This document shows positions 8,322 to 16,614 of a stretch of 64,000 nt of DNA, in pieces. Both the position numbers and the translations under genes were made by a program. Numbering within the stretch: position 1 is the first letter of the stretch; each line of letters begins with the position of its first letter. Origin of the DNA: Microtetraspora sp. NBRC 13810 (GTDB lineage: Bacteria; Actinomycetota; Actinomycetes; Streptosporangiales; Streptosporangiaceae); the NCBI RefSeq assembly GCF_030268685.1, contig NZ_BSRQ01000002.1, forward strand, positions 372,001 to 436,000. The letters run 5' to 3'. The notes beneath the pieces are model-generated. The model searched no databases, was not told where the DNA came from, and saw nothing but the letters and a program-made list of their open reading frames with translations.

Positions 8322-9244
8322 GACTCCGCCGGCGGCGGCGAATCGGCCGGGAACTCCTCGACCGGGTCCTCGGTCTCCTCTGGGGTCTCGTCCGTGGTCT
8401 CCTCCGAGGTCTCGGACTCTTCGGACGGGGACGAGGTCAGCCCCTGTTCGGCACGGAGCTCGTCGCAGGACCGCTCGAACTCGCCTCCCCCGCGGGGACG
8501 CGGCTCGGCGAGGCACGCCCGCAGTTCGAGCGTATGCCTGCTTCGGAAGGTGATCGGGCGTTCCACCGGGGAGTTCGCCCGATCTCTGGCCTCCGCGCAG
8601 ATCGGGCCGCCCTCCTCACCCGCGGCACAGTCACCTTCCACCGTTATGGCGACCGCCCCGTAGTAGTCACCCACCGCGTCCGGGCGCAGTTCGACCCACA
8701 GCTCGCAGAAAACCAGTTGGTCTCCGGAGCGCGGCAGTTCCGCGCCCTGGCAGGGTCCGGCACCTTGCGCGGCCGCTCCTGCCTGGCTCAACCCGTTACA
8801 GGCCCGGCCGGCTTTCGACCCGACGAAGAAGACCTTCGGCGAAGAACGCCGCGCGCTCGTCTCCACCCGGGTGACACGCAGAGTCCCGGGATGCCCCTCG
8901 TTGTTCACGGCGCGGCATTGGACGCGCTCTTCGTCCCGGAACTCGCCGAACACCTCGGGGTAGAAACCGCTCAGCAGCGGACTGGACACTTCGATCGACT
9001 TTTCCTGTCCGCCTCCGTCCGGCGGCCCGGGGTCCGGGTTCTGGCCTCCGCCGCCGTTCCCGTTGTGCTCCTGCTCGCCCTCGCCGCCCGATTCCGGAAG
9101 CGATTCCCCGCCCTGGCCGTCCGAGGTGGCACCGGAACCCTGGTCAGACCCGTCGGGTACGGTACCCGCGCCGGAACCGCATCCGGCGAGGAGAAATGCG
9201 GCAAGCATCAAACAGACGATTTTCACCGAAGGGCGTCGTGACAT
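8318..9244 (-). CDS. Secreted lipoprotein of unknown function
   Basis: 308 residues. The signal peptide MSRRPSVKIVCLMLAAFLLA is followed by a lipobox Cys (LAGC), then a long Gly/Ser/Asp/Glu-rich linker (about residues 25-85), and a domain with several cysteines that could be disulfide-bonded outside the cell. The C-terminus is acidic and Thr/Glu/Pro-rich. GGGAG lies 6 bases before ATG 9244, which decides this start. It is the first gene of a two-gene unit with the membrane protein at 7386. No homologous family was recognised. Confidence 0.8.
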   Translation of the reverse strand: MSRRPSVKIVCLMLAAFLLAGCGSGAGTVPDGSDQGSGATSDGQGGESLPESGGEGEQEHNGNGGGGQNPDPGPPDGGGQEKSIEVSSPLLSGFYPEVFGEFRDEERVQCRAVNNEGHPGTLRVTRVETSARRSSPKVFFVGSKAGRACNGLSQAGAAAQGAGPCQGAELPRSGDQLVFCELWVELRPDAVGDYYGAVAITVEGDCAAGEEGGPICAEARDRANSPVERPITFRSRHTLELRACLAEPRPRGGGEFERSCDELRAEQGLTSSPSEESETSEETTDETPEETEDPVEEFPADSPPPAES

Positions 9245-9474
9245 GATCCGCTCCCGGAAACGACGACGTGGCCTCCATTTGACGCCCGCCGGCCCTCCCC
9301 AGAGCACCCGGCTTCGACACGGATACATAACCATCCGCATTCGGCGACGACTTGGAAAGCGCCTGGCCGCCGATCGTGACCCGGCCTGGAGATCGTGGAG
9401 TCTGGTCGGCTGGGCGGGACCGCTCGTTCCGCCGTGTCCGCCTGTACGGCGGTGCCGCGCTAAGATCGCGTCCC

Positions 9475-11253
9475 GTGCTTTCGGATAGTTTCTGGCGGAT
9501 TATCAGAATTGGATTAGTGGGTCTGGTTCTTGCGGCGGCGGTCGCGGGCCTGGTGCTCGGTGACGCCTGGCTCTGGATGGCCGTCGAATGGTCGCCGCCG
9601 GCGTATGCGGATTTCCACACGCGCGGCGGATTGGACACCTGGGAGACTGTGGCGCTGCTCGTGGCCGCCCTGGTGAAGGCCGCGTTCCTGTGGCTGATCC
9701 TGCGTGCCCCCGCGCCGGGACCGCTGGACCGCCGGGAGAAGGCGCTGCGCCGGCTGCTGTATCTGGCGGTGGCGTACTCCCTCGTGCTGTGGTACCCGAT
9801 CGCGCTGCTCCCCGACGCGGTCGACGCGGCATTCCAGCTCGCGCTGTGGACCGCGATCGACGTCCTCTTCCTGCTCGTCATCCGCTGGCGGTCCCGCCTG
9901 CTGCGCGCGACGGCCGGAGCGATGTTCGCGGTCGAGCTGGCCGGGATGGCCGACGAACTGCTCGACGAACTCGACCTCCCCGAGCTCGGCACGGGCGGCA
10001 TCGTCGAACTGGGCTTCCTGCTGGGCGTAGTGACGGCGAACGTCGTCACGATCGCCGGGCAGCGGCGCGACGGCCGGTGGAGCCGTGGCACGCAGGCCAC
10101 CGGGTGGTTGTCGGTGGGCGTCTACGCGCTGGTGATCCCGCTCAACTTTCTCCTCGTGAGGATCTCCGGCGGCAATCTGGCGATCACGGTCATGATGGAC
10201 GCGGTGGCGCTCCTCAGCACCGTGTGGCTCGCGGCGACCGCCCGTGAACTGCCCGCCGAGGGCCGCCCGGCGGACCTCCCGCCCGCGCGGCGGCGCGTGA
10301 CCCGCGTCGCGGTGGCGGCCGTGACCGCACTGCCGATCATCGCACTGATCCACCCGGAGCACAGCCCGCGCCTCACCTACACCGGCTGGTCGATGGACTG
10401 CCACGACCGGCCCAGCTTCGGCGACCTGAAACCCGCGGAACGCGACGCCGCGTTCCTGTGCCGGGCGCGGAGCATGGAGGGCGGAGTCCCGCCCATGTTC
10501 CCGGACAGCCTGTCGGACCAGGCGATCCTCGCGTACGGGCGGGCGCTGTGCCGTACGAAGGACCGCGCCGGGCAGGAGGCGGTTCTGACCCGGGCCGGGA
10601 GCGCGCGGCCCGCCTGGGGCGCGGACCCGTGGGACCTCGTCTACGTGTGCCCGGAGATCATCGGCGCGACCCATCCCGAACTGCTGCGGTCGACCGAGGA
10701 GACGGAGGCGGCGAACGCCGCCTACCTCGCCGAGAAGAACGCGACGTGCCGCGACCCGTGGCCCCGGACGAAGGGTGTCGTCCAGGCCACGGCCAGATAC
10801 TTCCTGTTCGTCGACGGCGATCCCGGCTATCTGGTCCACGACCCCGAAGACGAAGCGGCCCACGAGGCGGCGGACCGGGCGATGGACAAGGTCTACGACG
10901 ACAGCACCCTCATCGGGGTGGCCGGCAGCGCGGTGCTCGTCGGGCACGTCGAAGACATCGTCGATCTGTGCCTTACGGTCAAGGCCCTCCGCACCGCGCC
11001 GCCACGGCGGACGGCCGGGTGGGATCAGGTCAACGAGGTGCCGATCGTCAGCCGCAGCGGCCGGCTCACCGTGCCGGAGATGGGCGACGGCGGAGATGTG
11101 GGCGCGGGTGCCCCGATGCCGAACCTGGCGATCACGGGGAAGGGCCGCTACCGGCTCCGTGTCTACGTCCGGGTCGACGACACAGGAGAGGAGCAGCACC
11201 TGGTCGTCGTGTTCCCGGGCGCGTCGGGGAAGCGGCTCAAGCTGAAGCCGTGA
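9475..11253 (+). CDS. Large membrane protein with soluble C-terminal domain, function unknown
   Basis: About 592 residues. The first 290 hold some seven to eight hydrophobic segments; a last one (VAAVTALPIIALI) precedes a soluble domain of about 290 residues with scattered Cys (MDCHDRP, LCRARS, LCRTKD, VCPEI, TCRDPW), which may be extracellular. GTG 9475 lies 8 bases after TAAGAT (9461-9466), a -10-like box, so the mRNA is probably leaderless; this decides the start over the ATG at 9352. A strong hairpin ends the unit. Family not recognised. Confidence 0.72.
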   Translation: MLSDSFWRIIRIGLVGLVLAAAVAGLVLGDAWLWMAVEWSPPAYADFHTRGGLDTWETVALLVAALVKAAFLWLILRAPAPGPLDRREKALRRLLYLAVAYSLVLWYPIALLPDAVDAAFQLALWTAIDVLFLLVIRWRSRLLRATAGAMFAVELAGMADELLDELDLPELGTGGIVELGFLLGVVTANVVTIAGQRRDGRWSRGTQATGWLSVGVYALVIPLNFLLVRISGGNLAITVMMDAVALLSTVWLAATARELPAEGRPADLPPARRRVTRVAVAAVTALPIIALIHPEHSPRLTYTGWSMDCHDRPSFGDLKPAERDAAFLCRARSMEGGVPPMFPDSLSDQAILAYGRALCRTKDRAGQEAVLTRAGSARPAWGADPWDLVYVCPEIIGATHPELLRSTEETEAANAAYLAEKNATCRDPWPRTKGVVQATARYFLFVDGDPGYLVHDPEDEAAHEAADRAMDKVYDDSTLIGVAGSAVLVGHVEDIVDLCLTVKALRTAPPRRTAGWDQVNEVPIVSRSGRLTVPEMGDGGDVGAGAPMPNLAITGKGRYRLRVYVRVDDTGEEQHLVVVFPGASGKRLKLKP

Positions 11254-11264
11254 AGGGTCGCGCG

Positions 11265-11290
11265 CCCGGTATGACATCCGTCATGCCGGG
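11265..11290. terminator. Hairpin terminator after the large membrane protein
   Basis: CCCGGTATGAC (11265-11275) pairs with GTCATGCCGGG (11280-11290): 11 pairs, one of them G-U, around a 4-nt loop, 11 bases past the stop codon. It separates the membrane-protein gene from the ABC exporter operon. Confidence 0.8.
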
Positions 11291-11344
11291 AGGCGTGGCA
11301 CGCGGCACTACATCGGAACGGCGCCGCCGACCAGGCTGGACGGC

Positions 11345-12232
11345 ATGGAAACCGCGATGAGACTCACGGACGTGCGGAAACGATACGGCGGGGTAGCCGC
11401 CCTGGACGGCGTCGACCTGGAGATCCGCCCCGGGGAGACGGTGGCCGTGCTCGGCCCCAACGGGGCGGGCAAGACGACGCTGCTGTCGGTCGCCCTCGGC
11501 CTGGTGGACCCCGACGCGGGGACGGCGAGCCTGCTCGGCGGGTCGCCGGCCGCGACCGTCGGGACCGGCCGGGTGGGCGCGCTGTTGCAGGACGGCGGGC
11601 TGATCGACGACGTGCGGGTGGACGAGCTGGTCACCGCCGTGGCGGGGATGTACCCGGCGCCGGTGCCGGTCCACGAGGTGCTCACCGCGGCGGGGCTGAC
11701 GGAGTTCGCGACCCGGCGGGTGCACGGGCTGTCCGGCGGCCAGCGGCAGCGGGTCAGGTTCGGCCTCGCGCTGGCCGGTGACCCCCGGCTGCTCGTCCTG
11801 GACGAACCGACCGTCGGTCTCGACGTGGAGAGCCGCCGCGCCCTGTGGCGGCGGGTGCGCGAACGCGCGGCGCTGGGACATACGGTGATCTTCTCGACGC
11901 ACTACCTGGCCGAGGCCGCCGACAACGCCCACCGGATCGTCCTGCTGGCCCGGGGGAAGGTCATCGCGGACGGCGACGTCGCGCGGATCACCTCCATGGT
12001 CGGCGACGGCGAGGTGCGGTTCCGGCTGGACGGGGCGGACCGCCAGGCGCTGAACCGGCTGCCCGGCGTGCACGCCGTACAGGTGGACGGGACGGCGGTC
12101 ACCCTGACGACGGGCGACCCGGACGCCACGCTGCGCGCGCTGTTCGCCGCGTACGACGGCGTCCGGGGGGTGCGGACGGCCGGCGCCGACCTGGAGACCG
12201 CGTTCGTGCGGCTCACGGGAGGGGAGCTGTGA
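11345..12232 (+). CDS. ABC transporter ATP-binding protein
   Basis: 295 residues, the ATPase of a two-component ABC-2-type exporter. Visible motifs are Walker A GPNGAGKTT, the signature LSGGQRQR, Walker B LLVLDEP, and the H-loop in FSTHYLAEA. The C-terminal 70 residues form the extension typical of drug or lipid exporters. Its TGA overlaps the ATG of the permease by one base (TGATG). The start could be ATG 11345 or, four codons on, ATG 11357. With the kinase and regulator downstream it forms a four-gene unit, so the exporter is likely controlled by its own two-component pair. Confidence 0.95.
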   Translation: METAMRLTDVRKRYGGVAALDGVDLEIRPGETVAVLGPNGAGKTTLLSVALGLVDPDAGTASLLGGSPAATVGTGRVGALLQDGGLIDDVRVDELVTAVAGMYPAPVPVHEVLTAAGLTEFATRRVHGLSGGQRQRVRFGLALAGDPRLLVLDEPTVGLDVESRRALWRRVRERAALGHTVIFSTHYLAEAADNAHRIVLLARGKVIADGDVARITSMVGDGEVRFRLDGADRQALNRLPGVHAVQVDGTAVTLTTGDPDATLRALFAAYDGVRGVRTAGADLETAFVRLTGGEL

Positions 12233-12954
12233 TGGGCTCGCTGCTGCGGCTGGAGATCGCCAGAACGTTCCGCAACCCGGTGAGCATGGTCTTCCTGATC
12301 GGCTTCCCGCTCGCCCTCTACCTGCTGTGGACGAAGGTCCTCCCGGTGTCCGCCGGCACCGGGATCACGGACTTCGCCGCCTACTCCATGGTGTCGATGG
12401 CCACCTACGGCTCCCTGGGCGGCGCGCTGTTCATCGGCGGCGCCATCGCCCTGGAACGCACCGGCGGGTGGCTGCGCCAGCTCGCCGTGACGCCGCTGCC
12501 CGGCCACGGCTACGTCGTCGCCAAGCTGGTCGCCGGCATGCTGGGCGTGCTGCCGAGCATCGTCGCCGTACTCGCCGCGGGCGCGGCGCTGGGCGGGGTA
12601 CGGCTGGCCGGGACGACGTGGGTGGTCCTGGTGCCGCTGATCTGGCTGGGCGTGCTGCCGTTCGCCGCGCTGGGCGTCGCCCTCGGCTACTCGCTGGCGG
12701 GGCAGTCCGCCAACATGGCGATGATCGTGGTCTACTTCGGGCTGTCGGTCCTCGGCGGCCTGTGGGTGCCGGTCGAGGCGCTGCCGGACGGGTTGCGGGC
12801 CGTGGCCGAGTACAGTCCGGCGTACCAGGCGGGGTCGCTGGGCTGGCGGGCGCTGGACGGGCTCGCGCCGACCGGTACGGCGGTCGCCGTGCTGGCCGGC
12901 TGGACACTGTTGTTCTGCGCGCTGGCGGTGTGGCGCTACCGGCGAGCCCTGTGA
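12232..12954 (+). CDS. ABC-2-type transporter permease
   Basis: 240 residues with six predicted membrane spans, typical of ABC-2 permeases of the drug-exporter group. It pairs with the ATPase just upstream through a one-base stop/start overlap. The segment ALERTGGWLRQLAVTPLPG after the second span matches the cytoplasmic coupling helix seen in this family. The substrate is unknown. Context: the DesK-like kinase follows 19 bases downstream. Confidence 0.93.
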   Translation: MGSLLRLEIARTFRNPVSMVFLIGFPLALYLLWTKVLPVSAGTGITDFAAYSMVSMATYGSLGGALFIGGAIALERTGGWLRQLAVTPLPGHGYVVAKLVAGMLGVLPSIVAVLAAGAALGGVRLAGTTWVVLVPLIWLGVLPFAALGVALGYSLAGQSANMAMIVVYFGLSVLGGLWVPVEALPDGLRAVAEYSPAYQAGSLGWRALDGLAPTGTAVAVLAGWTLLFCALAVWRYRRAL

Positions 12955-12973
12955 CGATCGGGTGGGAGGACGG

Positions 12974-14116
12974 ATGTGGCCACAGGAGTCGATGATCCAT
13001 CGCGGCAGGCGGTTGCTGCGGGTGGCGTCGCTCCTGTGGCTGCTGCTGCTCTGCTGGCCGCTGGCCGTGTTCCTCGGCGAAGGGCCCGGCCCCGCCGAGA
13101 TCGCCTGGGCGCTCGCCGCCTCCGCCGGGCTCGCCTGCTGCTGGCTCCGGATCAACTGGCGGGCGCTGAGCGTGCTGGGGATGCCCCTGCTGCCGTGGGA
13201 ACTGGCCGGGCTGTGCGCCGCCGTGCTCGCGCTGTTCCCGGTGCTCGGCCACCGCTGGGCCTACTGCTCGTTCCTGTTCGTCGTGTCCGCGCTCGCCATG
13301 CTGCCCGGGTGGGTCTTTCACGCCGGGGTGGCGGCGACGGCGGCCGTGGAGGTGTCCGCGCTGCTCGTCTTCGGCGTCCCGGTCGCGGACTTCTGGTGGG
13401 TGCCGGTGCTGGTCGTGGTCCAGGCGACGGTGGTGCGGGCGCTGCTCGGCATGGGGAGGCTCGTCCACGAGCTCGCCGCGGCGCGGGCCGAGGTCGCCCG
13501 GCTGGCGGTGGACAACGAACGGCTGCGCTTCGCCCGTGACCTGCACGACATCCTCGGCCACACGCTGACCTCGATCACGATCAGGAGCCAGTTGGCCGCC
13601 CGGCTGGCCCGGCGCGACGCCGAACGGGCCGCCGCCGAGATGACCGTCGTCGAGCACACGGCCCGCCGGGCGCTCGACGAGGTACGGGACGCGGTCGCCG
13701 GCTACCGCGCCCTGTCCCTGCCGGACGAGCTGGACAACGCCCGGCACGCCCTCGGCGGCGCCGGGATCAGCTGCGAGGTGGCACCGCCGGGTGATCCCGT
13801 CCCGGTCCTCGCCGAGTCGCTGCTCGCCTGGGCCGTACGGGAGGGCACCACCAACGTGCTGCGGCACAGCGGGGCCGGCCGCTGCGCCATCTCGGTCCGC
13901 GTCGATCCCGCGCAGGCCAGCGTGGAGGTCCGGGACGACGGCCCCCGCACGAGCCGCCCGGCGGACGCGGCCGGCGGCCCGGAGCCGGGCCGGCGGGGCA
14001 ACGGGCTGACCGGCCTGGCCGAGCGGGTGGCGGTGGCCGGGGGCACACTGGACGCGGGACCGCTGCCCGGCGGTGGCTACCGGCTGCTCGCCCGGATACC
14101 GCTGGAGGCGCGATGA
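12974..14116 (+). CDS. DesK/NarX-type sensor histidine kinase
   Basis: About 380 residues. Five to six hydrophobic segments fill the first 150 residues, then the HisKA_3 dimerisation helix with RFARDLHDILGHTLT; the His of LHDILGH is the phosphorylation site. The ATPase domain shows the N-box REGTTNVLRHS, G1 VRDDGP and G2 GNGLTGLAERV. ATG 12974 has GGGAGGA just upstream; GTG 12962 is an alternative. The 3' end is the first unit of a tandem repeat, and its TGA overlaps the ATG of a repeat-encoded mini-ORF rather than the regulator directly. Confidence 0.93.
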   Translation: MWPQESMIHRGRRLLRVASLLWLLLLCWPLAVFLGEGPGPAEIAWALAASAGLACCWLRINWRALSVLGMPLLPWELAGLCAAVLALFPVLGHRWAYCSFLFVVSALAMLPGWVFHAGVAATAAVEVSALLVFGVPVADFWWVPVLVVVQATVVRALLGMGRLVHELAAARAEVARLAVDNERLRFARDLHDILGHTLTSITIRSQLAARLARRDAERAAAEMTVVEHTARRALDEVRDAVAGYRALSLPDELDNARHALGGAGISCEVAPPGDPVPVLAESLLAWAVREGTTNVLRHSGAGRCAISVRVDPAQASVEVRDDGPRTSRPADAAGGPEPGRRGNGLTGLAERVAVAGGTLDAGPLPGGGYRLLARIPLEAR

Positions 14117-14232
14117 TCCGGCTGCTCGAGCGGATACCGCTGGGGGGCGCAGTGATCCGGATGCGCGCCCGAGTACCGCTGGAGGCGCTGATCCGGATGC
14201 GCGCCCGGGTACCGCTGGAGGCGCGGTGATCC
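14082..14232. repeat. Four tandem 36-39-bp repeats at the kinase/regulator junction
   Basis: Units run 14082-14119 (38 bp), 14120-14158 (39), 14159-14194 (36) and 14195-14232 (38). Each contains the element TACCGCTGGAGGCGC or a near copy, followed by TGATCC. Unit 1 codes for the end of the kinase including its stop; unit 4 contains the start of the response regulator. The array looks like repeated duplication of an original overlapping stop/start junction. Confidence 0.9.
14113..14229 (+). CDS. Repeat-encoded mini-ORF bridging kinase and regulator genes
   Basis: 38 codons. The ATG (14113) overlaps the kinase TGA as ATGA, and the TGA (14227-14229) overlaps the regulator GTG as GTGA. The product is a repetitive basic peptide with three copies of an I-R-(L/M)-x-x-R-(I/V)-P-L pattern. 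It is probably a by-product of junction duplication that keeps ribosomes moving from kinase to regulator; a function for the peptide itself is not supported. Each unit also carries a GGAG sequence near the internal start-like codons. Confidence 0.45.
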   Translation: MIRLLERIPLGGAVIRMRARVPLEALIRMRARVPLEAR

Positions 14233-14819
14233 GGGTGCTCATCGCGGACGACCAGGACCTCGTGCGCGGCGGCCTGGCCGCGCTGCTCGGCCTGGAGGAC
14301 GACATCGAGGTGGTGGCCGAGGTGGGCCGGGGCGACGAGGTGCCGCCCGCCGTGGCCGCCCACCGCCCCGACGTCGTGCTGCTCGACATCGAGATGCCCG
14401 GCCTGTCCGGACTGGAGGTCGCCGAACGGCTGACCGGCTGCCATGTGATCATCGTCACCACCTTCGGGCGACCCGGTTACCTGGGCAGGGCGCTGCGCGC
14501 GGGCGTCGCGGGCTTCGTCGTGAAGGACGCGCCCGCCGCCGAGCTGGCCGGCGCCGTACGGCGGGTGATGAACGGCGAGCGGGTGTTCGACCCCAGGCTC
14601 GCGGCCACCGCCCTGACCGTGGGCCCGAGCCCGCTGACCGCCCGCGAGGGCGACGTGCTGCGGGCCGCCGCGGACGGCGCGACGGTGGCCGACATCGCCC
14701 GCCGGCTGTTCCTGACCGAGGGGACGGTCCGCAACTACCTGTCGTCGGCGATCGGCAAGACGGGCGCCCGCAACCGCGCCGAGGCCACACGCGTCGCCGA
14801 GGCCCGCGGCTGGCTCTGA
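14226..14819 (+). CDS. NarL/LuxR-type response regulator
   Basis: 197 residues from GTG 14226, the first codon that gives a complete receiver domain (VIRVLIADDQDLVRGG). The phospho-acceptor Asp is in VVLLDIEMPGLSG; Lys of VVKDAPA is the conserved switch residue. The C-terminal LuxR helix-turn-helix is LTAREGDVLRAAADGATVAD with TEGTVRNYLS. It is the partner of the DesK-like kinase and probably controls the adjacent ABC exporter. A frame open from 14073 is only the repeat array read through. Confidence 0.95.
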   Translation: MIRVLIADDQDLVRGGLAALLGLEDDIEVVAEVGRGDEVPPAVAAHRPDVVLLDIEMPGLSGLEVAERLTGCHVIIVTTFGRPGYLGRALRAGVAGFVVKDAPAAELAGAVRRVMNGERVFDPRLAATALTVGPSPLTAREGDVLRAAADGATVADIARRLFLTEGTVRNYLSSAIGKTGARNRAEATRVAEARGWL

Positions 14820-14956
14820 CCAGCGGGCCTTCTCCTCGGCCGCGTCGTCAGCCCCGTCGTCGGCCGGGGCGTCGGCCACGGCACCGGCCGCGTCCGCCGC
14901 CGGGTGTGCCGCCGTCGTGCCGGGACAGGGAGTGCGGCTCTGAGTAGATTTGACCG

Positions 14957-15478
14957 GTGCGACGTGTGTCCGTGGTGGGGAACTCAGGCTCCGGCAAGTC
15001 AATCCTGGCCGCCGGGCTGGCCGGCCGGCTCGGCGTGCCCTGGCTCGAACTCGACTCGATCTTCCACATGCCCGGCTGGCGGCCCCGGCCGCGCCAGGAG
15101 TTCCGTGCCGAGGTCGAGCGGTTCACGGCCGGCGACGCGTGGGTGGTGGACGGCAACTACTCCGCGGTCCGCGACCTGGTCTGGTCACGCGCCGACACCG
15201 TGGTGTGGATCGACCTGCCGAGACACACGGTGATGCGCCAGCTCCTGTCCAGGACCCTGCGGCGGATGGCCACCGGCGCCGAACTCTGGAACGGCAACAA
15301 GGAGTCGTTCCGCTTCCTGCTCGACAAGGACGAGTCGATCATCCACTACGCCTGGACCAAGCACGCCGCCTACCGCGACCGCTACCGCCAGGCGTCCACC
15401 GACCCGGCCAACGCCCACCTGACCTTCGTCCGGATCGCCTTCCGCACCGACGCCACCCGCCTCATCGACGGAGGCTGA
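14957..15478 (+). CDS. Small P-loop kinase (FlaR/adenylate-kinase-like)
   Basis: 173 residues. Walker A is GNSGSGKS at residues 8-15. The segment LELDSIFHMPGW is characteristic of the topology-modulation/FlaR group of P-loop NTPases, and WVVDGNYS with DTVVWIDLPR is the expected Walker-B-like part. The substrate is not known for the family. GTG 14957 lies 6 bases after TAGATT (14945-14950), so transcription and translation probably begin together. It is the last intact core gene before the fragment-rich region. Confidence 0.85.
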   Translation: MRRVSVVGNSGSGKSILAAGLAGRLGVPWLELDSIFHMPGWRPRPRQEFRAEVERFTAGDAWVVDGNYSAVRDLVWSRADTVVWIDLPRHTVMRQLLSRTLRRMATGAELWNGNKESFRFLLDKDESIIHYAWTKHAAYRDRYRQASTDPANAHLTFVRIAFRTDATRLIDGG

Positions 15479-15627
15479 ACCGGTCCGCTGAAACGCGTCC
15501 GCCCTGACCTCGGCCCCCTGTCCAGCCGTAGAATTCGCCACTGCCCAGGAGGCCGTGTTCCCTGCTTCCGCGGGCCCATCCAAGCGCTCACGGTCGTGAA
15601 TGACGGTCGCCGGTCGGTCACGAGCCA

Positions 15628-15830
15628 TCCCTTCCGGCCGTACACCACGTCATCCAGGCCCTGGCGGCCGGGAGGCGCCGGCTCGTTGACCGTGGTCCAG
15701 GCGACGCCATCGGTACTGGTTCAGATCCCGGCAACGCCGGTCCGTCGCGCAAGGCACGGTGGATCAGGCGGCGGCCGAGCCCTTGGCGCTGCCATTCCTG
15801 GTCGATGGAGATCTTGTTGATGCTGCCGCA
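15628..15830 (-). pseudogene. GNAT acetyltransferase fragment
   Basis: On the minus strand the stretch INKISIDQEWQRQGLGRRLI is a GNAT motif A, with the acetyl-CoA-binding Q-x-x-G-x-G/A. It is followed by a region readable only after frame changes. The N-terminal part of the domain is missing because at about 15838 the sequence switches to an unrelated gene fragment on the other strand. I regard it as a decayed remnant. Confidence 0.55.
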
Positions 15831-15837
15831 GCGGCAG

Positions 15838-16059
15838 AGCAACCTCTGGGCCCGGCACCGGATCTACTACAGGAACATCCTCGGCAACTTCGTGAAGCAC
15901 TTCGAGGGCCTGGTGCCGCCGGGGCACCACCAGGCCGTGGTGAAGTCGGGCGCGATCAAGCGGCACCGCACGGTCTCCTACGACGACGCCTGGAACGCCG
16001 ACCCGTCCTGCGGCGGCGGCACCTGCGTCTACGCTCGTGAGGGCCGTTTCCGCAGCTAG
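15838..16059 (+). pseudogene. C-terminal fragment of an unidentified protein
   Basis: About 73 codons ending in TAG, with almost every third base G or C, as in genuine genes here. The peptide includes YYRNILGNFVKHFEGLVPPG and DPSCGGGTCVYA. The frame can be opened to an ATG at 15805, but bases 15805-15837 read as GNAT remnant on the other strand, so the true N-terminus appears lost. Family not recognised. Confidence 0.4.
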
Positions 16060-16148
16060 AAGCTCGGCGGCCGCTTCTCGCGCAGCGCCCGCCCTCCTGC
16101 ACGTCAGGCCCGGAGAACCCGAGGAACGGGAGCGGTTCTAGGGCGCGG

Positions 16149-16385
16149 ACCTTCGTGCTGGGCGGCTCATACCTGCTGGGCGCGCTGGTGGCGGCCGCCG
16201 CGCACGGTCAGATGAGCGGTCCCTGGCTGGCGTTCGCCGCCGTCATGACCGCCGGGTCCGTCACCGGTGCGCTGTTGGGTGGCCTGATCGTCGGCGTGAT
16301 CCCCGACCTGATCCTCATCCCTGCCCTCGCCGCCATCCAGCTGATCTCAGCGGTCAAGCTGGCTCGCCACACGGCACCAAGTTGA
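16149..16385 (+). pseudogene. C-terminal fragment of a TauE/SafE-type permease
   Basis: About 76 codons with two to three membrane segments. The end, GALLGGLIVGVIPDLILIP then ISAVKLARH, matches the characteristic end of TauE/SafE anion permeases (GGxLLGxVPxxxLIPLL...SAVKxWRH). These are normally about 250-300 residues long, so two thirds are missing; an in-frame TAG sits just upstream. The 229 bases after it (16386-16614) hold nothing I can identify. Confidence 0.6.
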
Positions 16386-16614
16386 TCACCCACGGGCCTA
16401 CCGCTAATTCCTGCACTCAGCCAGTCCCCAAGGCCAGAACCGGTCCGCGAGGGACAGGCGACCGCGCGGTTTCGCAGGTGTCTGGTGAGGAAACTGCCCA
16501 GCTTCGTGATGATGTACCCCGAGTTTGGTGGCGGCCGTGGTGTGCCCCTGGTCTTTGGAGACCAAGGTCCCCATCTAAGCCGGGGCGGTTCGCTGAGCCA
16601 GGACTCCGGGGCCT

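Noticed and set aside
8324-8516. 65-codon extension of the membrane-protein gene
   Set aside because: It lies wholly inside the lipoprotein gene, is Arg/Gly-rich as shadows are, and GTG 8321 gives a standard overlap start.
9352-9474. 41-codon N-terminal extension of the large membrane protein
   Set aside because: TAAGAT at 9461-9466 would lie inside the coding sequence, and the extension has no signal-like composition.
14073-14225. N-terminal extension of the response regulator
   Set aside because: It is the tandem repeat read in the regulator frame; the receiver domain starts properly at GTG 14226.
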